Positions 10,595-20,134 of a DNA stretch of 64,000 bases are shown here, piece by piece (position 1 is the stretch's first letter; every line of letters starts with the position of its first letter). The DNA is from Ovis canadensis. Lineage: Eukaryota; Chordata; Mammalia; Artiodactyla; Bovidae. The position numbers and the translations under genes are program-made. The notes below the pieces were generated by a model. The model did not search any database and was not told the origin of the DNA. It was given only the letters and a program-made list of their open reading frames with translations. The stretch spans positions 127,689,501 through 127,753,500 of the forward strand of contig NC_091727.1 of assembly GCF_042477335.2 (NCBI RefSeq), given 5' to 3'.

Positions 10595-10716
10595 GTGAAG
10601 TCGCTCAGTCATGTTCGACTCTTTGCGACCCGTGGACTGTAGCCCACCAAGCTTCTCTGTCCATGGGATTCTCCAGGCAAGAATACTGGAGTGGGTTGCC
10701 ATTTCCTGGAGTGGGT
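10595..10716 (-). mobile_element. 5'-truncated Bov-tA/Bov-A SINE
   Basis: Only the Bov-A part is present, on the minus strand. TGCAACTAA at 10586-10594 and 10717-10725 is a 9-bp target-site duplication. At its 5' end the 12-nt GGAGTGGGTTGC occurs twice within 20 bp, a small duplication at the truncation point. Confidence 0.88.
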
Positions 10717-10725
10717 TGCAACTAA

Positions 10726-11629
10726 AGGCAATCTTAAATAAGGTATGAAAACAAATAATGTACACAAGCATAACATTTTGTGAAATTTGAATAAAATCTA
10801 TACATCAGTTAATAATACTGTACATGTGATTGTGTTTTAATTGATACTGCCTTGATTTCTTTGAAATCTTTCTCAAGCATTCAGTTAGAAAGAGCCAATC
10901 TAAGTGACTTAGTTTTAAAATAACATATAAAAATAATTTGCTTATAGTTAATATCACTTCGAATGACTTATCTCAGAAGTCCCTAATTGCAGGTTATAAA
11001 ATGCTATTTTCTTGCTTCAGTCATTCATGATCTTTGGGAGCCAACCTGCAGTCCGAGTTTCACAGTCCTTGTGTGGATCCTATTGATGAAGCTTGGCATT
11101 TTCTAAAGTTGTAACTACTGACATCTAGTCAGTTCTTTATTAGGTTATCCTGTATTTTCATCTCTGACTATAGCGAGAATCCCAATTTAAAGTGCATCCA
11201 CAGACAAGAGTTTTACCGACAAACGCACCTAAAATATGTGACACCCTGATTTGAGTCGGAATTTAAAAAACAAACACCACAACGGCAGTTTAAAGACGTA
11301 TCTTCCACTTCAAATTCAAAGCTCACAGATTGCATTGTTACTTTCAAAATGCACGGGAGAGACAATTGGGGACATTTTGTGCATTTTGCCACTAGTGGGC
11401 GCCAGAGATACAGTGACAAATCATCGATGAAATTATGAAAGCGCTTTTCCTTTGATTAGGAGAAATGAAAAGTATTTTTGATCATTTTTGGGCTTCCTTC
11501 AGATTTTGTGTCTTTCCAGTTGGATGATTAAAGTGGAAACTCTAGGGTTGATTAAGTACCTTTCGATTTCCATATCTCAAGTGGAAAGGAACTTGCGTCA
11601 CTTCCCAAGGAGACATGATGAATAGACAG
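10726..11629. other. No gene seen; unique DNA
   Basis: Unique sequence. A minus-strand open frame at 11213-11419 has no recognisable features. Confidence 0.45.
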
Positions 11630-11885
11630 CTGCTTAGCATTTTTCCAGGGCTTATTATGCCCCAGGCACGAGGTGAAGTGATTCACGTGTTGTTTCTTAC
11701 TTAGTCCTCGTGAGACTCTTAAGAGAGTGGATGTTATTATTATTCCAATTTACCAGTTGAAAAAACTGAGGCATAGAGAGGTTAAATTACTTGCTTAAGG
11801 TGACAGTGAACGGATAAACTGAAATAAACCCAGGTTCATCTGACTCCAGAGTCAGGGCTTTTATCAGATATCACACCACCCATAT
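11630..11885 (-). mobile_element. MIR SINE
   Basis: The plus strand shows the antisense MIR order: a GCCCCAGGCAC block, a TTAGTCCTCGTGAGAC block, the core AAACTGAGGCATAGAGAGG, and CAGGTTCATCTGACTCCAGAG. It is a long, fairly well kept copy of this ancient mammalian tRNA-derived SINE. Confidence 0.85.
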
Positions 11886-13204
11886 GTTCTCTTTATTCTA
11901 GAAACTTTCTACTCTGTGTGGTGTAAGAAAGGTTATCCTGACTGTGAAGTGACTAGATCTTTGATCAAAATCAGACTGTCTCAGGCCACAGTTCTAGTGT
12001 GCCATTAAATGGAAGGAAGAAAAAATAAAACCCAACCAAACAACAAATAAAACAGGGTTAAACGCTTTCAAGTTGAGAGGAGTCTCAGGGAAAAAAATCT
12101 TCCCCAGCTACACTTCCAGCCGTTCATTCAGATTCCATTCTCTTAGCCTGAGAGTCCAAGGGTCTGATGGCTCAGCTACCAGGGAGAGCCTGTGTCTTCG
12201 GCCACCAGCACATTTGCAATGCTTGAGAAAACTCCATCCGGTCTGAGATGTTTACTTTAAAGAATCAAGGTCTCATGTGCTCTACGGAACAAAGTCACAT
12301 TATTTATTTTACTGTAGTGTATTTCACTTCTGAGGCTAAATGTCAGAGGGACAAAAACAGAGGTATCTTTTTTTGTCTCCTAACAATGGAGGAAATGGAC
12401 TTACAAGCAAGGAGAATAACAGATGTAAAGCTCTCCGTTTTGCGTGTGAATAGAAGATAGGAAGTCGTTTTAAAATTCCCAAGTGCCTGCAAGACCAAGA
12501 GTCACATGACTTCAAACACAATATATGGCTGATTGACCTTCCTGATTACAGCTTTCTGTGGCTAATATTATAACAACTTTGTACGTAACAGGGACTTTCA
12601 ATTAACATGTACACTGCAAGTAGTATGCTGAGAGCTTTATCTGTGTTATATTACTTAAACCCTAGAAAAACCCCTCTCAGCAGTTATTATTATTATCAAA
12701 GCAATACATGCACACAGTTGAACAGTTAGTAGTTCTGATATTGAGAAAAAACAGCAACACTTTTTCCAATTCCTGTATCCATCCTCTAAGAGGAAACCAC
12801 TCTCATGTCTTGTGGCTGGTTTGGGCCTTTGTTTTTCAACTCTAATTTCCTGAATTACAGCTTTTATTGCTATTTCTTGATTTTTCAATTTGAAGCATTA
12901 TCAATTCATTTCCTCTATGGAATATAATGATTTAATTCTCTCTTGCAACCCTTCCCCTTCATTATATATACACAACTGTCCTATTTTTCTTGGAGTTGAT
13001 AATGGTTTCCTTTTTCACTAGCTTAGTATTTATGTGGTGTCATTACTAATCCAACCTCAGACTTCCTCAAAGGATCTAAAACTCTTCTCAATAAGATCAA
13101 CACATCAAAAAATCTGATGGTTATTTTTTCCTGGAGATGTCCTTTCAGAACCTTCCATCTATCTGTCTATAGCCTACAACATGGCTGTTTTCCTTTCACC
13201 TTCA
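11886..13204. other. No gene seen; unique DNA
   Basis: A weak MIR-like fragment may lie around 12615-12700. Otherwise I see unique, AT-rich sequence and no coding frame that I would defend. Confidence 0.4.
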
Positions 13205-13590
13205 TCCTGGAATTTAAATTTTTTATGTATTTATGTATTTCTGGCTGTGCTGGGTCTTCATTGCTGTATGGGCTTTTCTCTAGGTGCAGAGGCTTCTCAT
13301 TATGGTAACTTCTCTTGTTGGGGAGCACAGGCTCTAGGCACTTACTGGAATAAGTGCATCACCAAGACAAGGAAACAAAGGATCCAACACAAAAGACTAA
13401 GGAAGAAAAGTCTTCATGTGCCCAGCACATACTAGCCCCTGCCTAGCACGGGCTCTAGGCAGGGCTCAGTAGTTGTGGCACACAGGCTTTGTTACTCCGA
13501 GGCATGTAGACTCTTCCCAGACCTGGGATTGAACCCATATCCTCTGCATTGGCAGGCAGATTCTTTACCACTAGACTACCAGGAAAGTCC
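13205..13590 (-). mobile_element. CHR SINE broken by an inverted-copy insert
   Basis: The 3' part (about 13205-13340) and the 5' part (about 13442-13590) of one minus-strand CHR SINE are separated by about 100 bp of foreign sequence. The foreign part is largely the reverse complement of the right flank. A SINE stretch reading GGCTCTAGGCA occurs on both sides of the insert, so the SINE itself was slightly duplicated. Confidence 0.8.
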
Positions 13591-13661
13591 CCTGGGACTT
13601 CTCTTCATTAGTCTTTTGTGTTGGGTCCTTTGCTTCCTAGTTTTGGTGATACACTTATTCC
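13347..13661. repeat. 66-bp inverted duplication
   Basis: Positions 13347-13412 and 13596-13661 are reverse complements with about 59 of 66 matches and no gaps. The left arm lies inside the CHR SINE and the right arm is ordinary flank just beyond the SINE. The arms are 183 bp apart and could fold into a long hairpin. Confidence 0.9.
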
Positions 13662-14282
13662 AATAGCTTCCTGAAAAGGGTTCATGGGAGGTACTTTTTT
13701 TTGAGAGGTTATTCCCTCATAGTCCAAAATTTTATGACAATATGTCTCAGCATGTGTGTTACAGTCTTATTGTAGATATTTAGCCTTTAAAGTTGGTAAC
13801 TCATTTCCTTTGATTGGGAAAAGGTTTCTTTTACTCTATTTGATTATTTCCTCTCTGTTTTTTCTGTTCTCTCTCTGGGACCTCCTGGATAATGGCTCTT
13901 TAATTCTTCTATCTTTTCTTTGTTACCTACCTCTCAGTCATTTTTTTTCTGCATTCTAGAGATTTTTTAAATGTATATTCTTTCTGCTAAATTAGAAAGA
14001 ATTCTCTTCTAAGAGTTTGAATTTTCAAGAGATCATTCTCATGCTCAGAATGTTCCTTTTTGTTTCTACCATCAGCCAATGTTTTCTGTATACAGTGCAT
14101 TGATGCATTTCTCTGAGAATATTAACTATATAGCTTCTTCTTTTCCCTGCATTGTTTTTATTTCTTCCCAGATTCTTTTTTCAGTGTCTGTCTTAGTTTC
14201 TTTTTTTCTATTAAAGATTTTTCTTCAGTGTTTGATTATCTTTAACTATTCATTTGTATTTAGGAGTGAGGCAACTGAAAAG
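13662..14282. other. No gene seen; T-rich DNA
   Basis: Strongly T-rich on the plus strand, with low-complexity frames. No known repeat was named. Confidence 0.4.
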
Positions 14283-14283
14283 C

Positions 14284-14290
14284 TGTGTGT

Positions 14291-14319
<29 letters not shown>
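14284..14319. repeat. (TG)n microsatellite
   Basis: An almost pure TG run of about 36 nt with one TT interruption near its start. It is likely to vary in length among individuals. Confidence 0.95.
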
Positions 14320-14321
<2 letters not shown>

Positions 14322-15231
14322 TAGGACAACTGACTGGTGGGTCTTACATTCTTATGTGGAACTGGCCATTTCATTTGAATATCCATATCTGTGAGTCTTT
14401 TCTCCTAGGCCAAATTTCCCAGAAAGGAACCGTTTGATTTCCTGCCTGGGAGCAGGAGCAGAGTGGGGTAAGAAGCCTGACTGCCAGCATTGACGGTGTT
14501 GATGGGAAAGAGGAAGGGGGAGGGGCTGTTTAGTATCACCCTGCTCTGTGCTGAGCCTGATAACCCCAGTTAAAAGTCACCATCATCATCATCTTCATAA
14601 TAGCCAACATTTATTGAAGGCTTACTTCATCAAACACAAAGATTTATGATTACAAAAATTATGGTGCAATGATACAATGAAATGGCAAGTAGCCATTAAA
14701 AACAATCTAATAGCCCTAGTTCTTGAGGCCAGCCACCTCCACCCATTTAGAGTTGGACTGAAAGGAAAACAGACGTTGCCTTTTGGGGACTGCAGTGATG
14801 GTGAGAGACTGTCTCCATCTCCACCTCCCCTTCCCTTGGTGGAAAACAAGCAATGGTATGCTTGTAAATGTTTAACAGCCCACTGGAGGCATCTCTGGAG
14901 TGTAAACACTCCAGCCAGGGCCAATTTCAAACTACCAATATGATGTCAAATGGCTAAAGTGTTTTCTGAAAATTTACCAATCAATATGTGTGAGCTGGGT
15001 TGAGTTGGCTCAGCATACACTGGAGGGAGGCTTCAGAGAACCGCAGTGCTTAAATATTTGCTTAGTCTTGCTCTGTAGACCAGGCCTGATATCACTGGAA
15101 AGGAGTCAAGACTTTTAGAATCCAAGGAATGATGGGACTGCCAGGTGAAAAGGGAGCACATAACTTCTCTTTCAATTTCTCCTTCCCAAGAGGTCAGAGC
15201 CTTGGAAGAGATTGGGAGCTACAGGTCCCCC
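14322..15231. other. No gene seen; unique DNA
   Basis: A short CAT-type run lies near 14580-14597, followed by about 35 bp that resemble one end of a MIR. The overlapping open frames around 14622-14943 on both strands lack recognisable protein features. Confidence 0.4.
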
Positions 15232-15232
15232 A

Positions 15233-15300
15233 ACACACACACACGCACATGCACACATGGACACACACACACACACACACACACGCATGCACATGCACAT
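15233..15300. repeat. Interrupted (CA)n microsatellite
   Basis: CA-rich tract with GCACATG and ATGG interruptions. It gives rise to meaningless Thr/His- and Val/Cys-rich open frames in the neighbourhood. Confidence 0.95.
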
Positions 15301-15803
15301 TGTGGAGTCAAGAGGCATGTGTTTCAGAGGAATGCAGAGAAGGATTACCAGTTGGAAGATGCCAGGAGTATCAGTGTCTAGGGGGTGGGTGTGAGCAACA
15401 CCTAGCTCCTCAGAAGGGAAGCAACTACAGAATTGCTCAGGGGAGGTATCAAGTGGTATCATCCAAAGTGCTCAATTATAATAGTTTTGAAGCAGAAGGT
15501 AGATGGGCTCCAGGCTAGGCATTTACAACTGGCCTCTGCTTCATACCTCCTGGGGTGAGAAGACAATGAGTTTCAGGCTGTCCATTCATCACCAGCCCTG
15601 TTTACATTTCTTGAAGCAAGAAACAAATGGGCTCCAGGACTATTAATGTATATTTATGACTGGACTCCCATCTATATTTTGAGATCTATACCTTGATAAA
15701 AAAAACTAACAAAAGAATAGGGTATAAATAATCAGACATTGGGTGGGCATTTTAATGTCAGGGATAGAGTGGGAATAAGCCCTGTTAAAAGGTTAGGAGT
15801 TCA

Positions 15804-16116
15804 AGGGCTTCCTTGGTGGTCCAGTGATTAAGAATCCAGCTTGCAATACAGGGGACACAGGTTCAATCCCTGATCCAGGAAGATCCCACATGCCTCGAGG
15901 CAACTAATCCCATACACCACAACTACTGAGCCTGTGCTCTAGAGTCCGTGCACCTAGAGCTCTTGCTCTGCAGCAAGAGAAGCCACCACAGTGAGAGGCC
16001 CAAGCACCAAAACTAGAGTGTAGCCCCCTGCTCTCTGCAACTGGAGAAAGCCCATGTGCAGCAACAAAGACCCAGTGCAGGCAAAATAAAATAAATAAAT
16101 AATTTTTAAAAAAAAA
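15804..16116 (+). mobile_element. Full-length CHR SINE
   Basis: Plus-strand CHR SINE: GGGCTTCCTTGGTGG head, box B GGTTCAATCCC, then the long tRNA-unrelated body with ACAACTACTGAGCC and AGAAGCCACCACAGTGAG, ending in an AATAAATAAATAA tail. Flanks 15791-15803 and 16117-16129 (GGTTAGGAGTTCA / GATTAAGAGTTCA) are a target-site duplication with two mismatches. Confidence 0.93.
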
Positions 16117-16423
16117 GATTAAGAGTTCATATACTTCCTATCCCTGGGACAAGGGAGGCATTTCACATGTACAGAAAGGCTCCTTGGTGGTCAAAAGGAT
16201 GGGGCACCACCCTACAATATATGATGCCAATATGTGATCCCTTAGGCCTCTAGGCTGGAATCCATCTTGGAAAAAAGTTGCACAGGCATGTTGGGGAAGG
16301 TCCCAGGGTAGGTCAAGTGTGGAAAAAGAAACCAGATAATTGACTAAAGGGAAACAAAGACCCAGAAGAACTGTCCTATACAAATGACCTAACTACCTCT
16401 TACTGCACTCCTCCTCACTAGGG

Positions 16424-16628
16424 GGTCTTCCTTTGTTGGCTCAGCTGGTTAAAGAATCCACCTGCAATGCAGGAGACCTGGGTTCGATCTCTGGGTTGGG
16501 AAGATCCCCTGGAGAAGGGAAAGGCTACCCACTCCAGTATTCTTGGCCTAGAGAATTCCATGGAGTGCATAGTCCATGGGGTTGCAAAGAGTCAGACAGG
16601 ACTGAGCGGCTTTCACTTTCACTTTCAT
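16424..16628 (+). mobile_element. Bov-tA SINE
   Basis: Plus-strand Bov-tA: TTGGCTCAG head variant, box B GGTTCGATCTC, Bov-A unit, and a TTTCACTTTCACTTTC tail. No clean target-site duplication was seen. Confidence 0.92.
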
Positions 16629-16910
16629 TACGTGGGACACCCACACCCTTTCTCTCCAGGTGTGCATCTCTTCCTTACTTCTGTCTTAACCAAACAAACC
16701 ATTTCTCTGTGTGCTCTCCCACTTGTTGTGCCATGTCTTCAGTAATAAACTTTGTATAGATTTTTGCCTCTGTGAGAAATGCATTTTCTCACTGGGGGCA
16801 ATGATCCAGGGCAAAATAGCTTCTATCCTCTAGCTTTTGTTGGGCTAGGATTCCTGGTTTTCATCCAGGCTACCCAGGTTCAATTCCTGAGCAGAGAAGA
16901 TCTCACTTCA

Positions 16911-17649
16911 CACCGCCGCTCACTGCTCCCTCACTGAGATCAGTTTCTCTTTCTTCTTTTAATCCCAATACCAGAAGGGTAAGCACCAGAAAGAAGGCAG
17001 GACAGGGAGCACTGAGAGGGAGTGAGAGCTTAAAATCAAATAGAATATTAAAGTTGCAAAACAAATGGAACAAAGTCTTAAGAAACCCAGTGGGTCCATT
17101 TTCATGAGAAGTTTCTACAATATGGATCCGATTGAGATGGCACTAGGGTACTTTCCACCCCATGGGGGAAAGGAAATGTGAAGGGCATAGCTTGTAATTT
17201 TGGAAAAATGAAAACTGCTGCATGGTACCTGGTAGTGATCATGGAGGGGTGAGGGTATAGTTACTTGGAATTTTCTTCCTTATGGTCGTATGCGTGTACC
17301 TTTTGTGTGTATGTGTACCTATTTTTGTACAGCTACTATATATAACATAATTTATATTTTAACTTAAGTATCCATGTTACTGATGATGATAAGGATAATA
17401 TCTATAGTAGATGTGAAGACATGAAGTCAACAGAAATGCATTTTCTGGTGTATAGAGCTTTATTGGTAATGCAAGATGCCCTTGTTACCGAACCAAACTT
17501 TACACATGTGGTAAAGCCAATCTATTAACACCAAGTTTTGGTGAAGGAAAATGCAGCATATTGTGAAGGTACTAACAGAAGGAAAATGGGTGGCTCAAAC
17601 TCCTCGAAGGGTTTCAGCAAACTATTTTTTAAAATAAATGTTATATTAT
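16911..17649. other. No gene seen; unique DNA
   Basis: No recognised repeat or coding frame. The sequence becomes AT-rich around 17330-17400. Confidence 0.4.
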
Positions 17650-17853
17650 TTTAATATCTTTATTTATTTGGCTGTATTGGGTCTTATTTGTGACATGCAT
17701 GGTCTTCATTTTGTTATGCGGGATCTTTCTTTGTGGTGCATGGACTCTCTAGTTATATTGCATGGCATGTGGGATCTTAGTTCCCTGACCAGGGATTAAA
17801 CTGGTGTCCCCTGAATTGCAAGGCAGATTGTTAACTACTGGACCACCAGGGAA
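17650..17853 (-). mobile_element. CHR-type SINE
   Basis: Minus-strand CHR copy: an AT-rich tail at the left, TTTGGCTGTATTGGGTCTT, the GGATCTTAGTTCCCTGACC block, and the head at the right (GGACCACCAGGGA). The 5' part is somewhat degraded. Confidence 0.85.
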
Positions 17854-17871
17854 TATATGTATATGTGTATG

Positions 17872-18077
17872 GTAGCCTAGTCACTCAGTTGTGTCCAACT
17901 CTTTGTGACCCCATGGACTGTAGCCCACCAGGCTCCTCTGCCCATGGGATTCTCTAGGCAAAAATACTGGAGTAGATAGCCATTCCCTTCTTCAGGAGAT
18001 CTTCCCAATCCAGGGACTGAACCCAGGTCTCCTGTATTGCAGGCAGGTTCTTTACTGTCTGAGTCACCAGGGAAGCC
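17872..18077 (-). mobile_element. Bov-tA SINE
   Basis: Minus-strand, full length: Bov-A unit from 17872, then the tRNA-like head ending at the reverse complement of GGGCTTCCCTGG. It lies about 20 bp from the CHR SINE on its left. Confidence 0.93.
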
Positions 18078-18744
18078 CACATGGTCCCTCAGCAAAGCTT
18101 TTTTAAAGATCAGGTCAGGTCAGAGTTTATCATGAGCTCGTGCACAGTTCTCTGATAGGTTGATGGTGATCAGTCCTTAGGCACCTGATCTGAGGGTTCT
18201 GTTCTTGTGTACTAGTTAATTGTTCCCATTTGGTGAAGGTGTTAGCATCTGAAATAGTCAGGAAATAAGCATCAGATACTATTGTCTAGGTACTTCAGAG
18301 AGGAGCTGAAACAGAGCATATGGCTGGGGGTTGGGGGGGGGGGGTGGGAGTGGTGTCTGTCCCAGTAAGGCCCCATAGGGTTCTGCTCAGTTATACTAGG
18401 AAGAAGGCTGGCTTCCAGAAGTCTGGGGACATTCATGAAGAGTCAGGATTCTGTCCTGGAGAAAGTATCTAGGGTGCAGCTACTTAATAGTGTTGATCCA
18501 AGGGTGGAGGGCCCCTACTCCTACTCGTTCCTTGAGGGTGACAGAGAGGATATTTCTGATAAATACAGTATTATGAAAATATGGACAATTTAAAGTAGCA
18601 TGAGAAGAACAAAGGCTTCATGGCCTATTGATATTGCATCACTGGAGAGGCAACATTTGTCCTGAAAAAAGTAGACTTTTCTTCTATGATTTATGCATTA
18701 CTCAAAAATCTCTTGGCTTCCTGGAATTCTTCTTAAAAAATCTA
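18078..18744. other. No gene seen; contains a long G-run
   Basis: Positions 18326-18344 read GGGGG, TT, then twelve G, followed by T and GGG. Such a run could form a G-quadruplex on the plus strand, or be a sequencing-sensitive homopolymer. The rest is not recognised and may belong to an old LTR. Confidence 0.45.
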
Positions 18745-19355
18745 ATTTCTCAGTGTAAGGGAGCAGAATTTTGTCACCCTAAAATATGTCTCTTTGGCAT
18801 ATTGTTTAAAACAATATGGTTAAAGCAGGTTACATTCGAGAAACAGCAGACTTGGGAAGTGCTCTGAAAACCATGGAAGAGTTGCCCTTAAGAAAGAAAT
18901 ATTTATATTTGTAAGAGAAATTTCCATTTGTAAGGATGACTGCTCTCTGTGTTTGGGGAAAAACTGAGAGCAGGGAGAAGGGGGCAACAGAGGATGAGAA
19001 AGTTGGCTGGCATCATCAACTCAATGGACATAAGTCTGAGCAAACTTGGGGAGATAGTGAGGGCCAGGGAAGCCTGCTGTGCTGCAGGCCATGGGCTTGC
19101 AAAGAGTTGGACATGACTTAGCAACTGAGAAACAACAACAACCGTGTTTGGGGGAGGGGTGAGTAATAACAACTCTCTAGAAACTCTCATCAACGGAGAA
19201 GGCACTTACTTAAATCTGCTTTTCTTGGTAACTTCCTGTAACTGATTTTTCCCATCTTTAACTTCCTCTTTAGCTGAGAAGGGTGTTTAAGGTGAAGGCT
19301 TCTGCCATTTGTGTGAGTTACTCAGCTCTTCTGGGTCTCTCCCATATATACATGT
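18745..19355 (+). mobile_element. Possible ruminant ERV LTR fragment
   Basis: The blocks around the nested SINE (18745-18958 and 19142-19355) resemble ruminant class I LTR sequence: TCACCCTAAAATATGTCTC in one, and GTGTGAGTTACTCAGCTC followed by TGGGTCTCTCCCAT in the other. The full-length BovB begins directly after it, and the TATAAAACTTTATTT at 22956 could be its continuation. This is recognition from memory only, so confidence is low. Confidence 0.35.
18959..19141 (+). mobile_element. BovB 3'-end-derived insertion (Art2-like)
   Basis: Contains only the last 170 bp or so of BovB (ACAGAGGATGAGA... to GACATGACTTAGCAACTGA) followed by an AACAACAACAA tail. CTGTGTTTGGGG at 18947-18958 and CCGTGTTTGGGG at 19142-19153 form a 12-bp target-site duplication with one mismatch, so it is an insertion in its own right and not a relic of the BovB next door. 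Confidence 0.88.
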
Positions 19356-19379
19356 CACACAGGCGGCTGTGACCTGTGC

Positions 19380-19680
19380 ACATCGAGTGGCCGAGAGGAG
19401 CTACCCACATCTGAGGTCAGGGGCAGAAGCCGGGAGGACCCCATGCCCAAGGGGTGGCGGCTAAGAGGAGTTACCCCACAGCTGAGGTCAGGGGCAGCGG
19501 CCGAGAGTGCCAGGCTGCAATGGCGCAGGAATGGCCGAGAGGAGCTACACCACGTCTGAGGTTGGGGCGGCGGGCAGGAGGAGCTACTCCAAGCTCAAGG
19601 TAAGGAGCAGCGGCTGCGCTTTGCTGGAGCAGTCGTAAAGAGATACCCCACATCGAAGGTAAGAGAAACCCAAGTAAGAC
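19380..19680 (+). repeat. GC-rich tandem units in BovB 5' region
   Basis: Around five degenerate units of roughly 60 bp share a core like GAGAGGAGCTACCCCACATC followed by TGAGGTCAGGGGCAGCGG. The stretch is the most CpG- and GC-rich part of the window. Its position at the start of the LINE suggests a role in the internal promoter, which is inference. Confidence 0.75.
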
Positions 19681-20134
19681 GGTAGGTGTTTCAAGAGGGC
19701 ATCAGAGGGCAGACACACTGAAACCATACTCACAGAAAACTAGTCAATCTAATCACACTAGGACCACAGCCTTGTCTAACTCAATGAAACTAAGCCACAC
19801 CTGTGGGGCCACCCAAGACGGGTGGGTCATTGTGGAGAGGTCTGACAGAATGTGGTCCACTGGAGAAGGGAATGGCAAAGTGCTTCACTATTCTTGCCTT
19901 GAGAACCCCATGAACAGTATGAAAAGGCAAAATGATAGGATACCAAAAGAGGAACGCCCCAGGTTGGTAGGTGCCCAATATGCTACTGGAGATCAGTGGA
20001 GAAATAACTCCAGAAAGAATGAAGGTATGGAGCCAAAGCAAAACCAATACCCAGCTGTGGGTGTGACTGGTGATAGACGCAAGGTCCAATGCTGTAAAGA
20101 GCAATGTTGCATAGGAATCTGAAATGTTAGGTCC

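Larger units (their letters stand above)
15490..16910. mobile_element. Possible ERV LTR remnant with nested SINEs
   Basis: Outside the SINEs at 15804-16116 and 16424-16628 the region has LTR-like traits. There are three degenerate units of about 60 bp at 15490-15680 (GAAGCAGAAGG..., GTGAGAAGACA..., GAAGCAAGAAAC...), and a polyadenylation signal AATAAA at 16743 followed by a pyrimidine-rich U5-like stretch. I do not recognise the family and cannot fix the ends. It could also be an unrelated unique region. Confidence 0.3.

Noticed and set aside
15129..15518. Open frames with Thr/His or Val/Cys runs around the CA tract
   Set aside because: They are translations of the (CA)n microsatellite in several frames.
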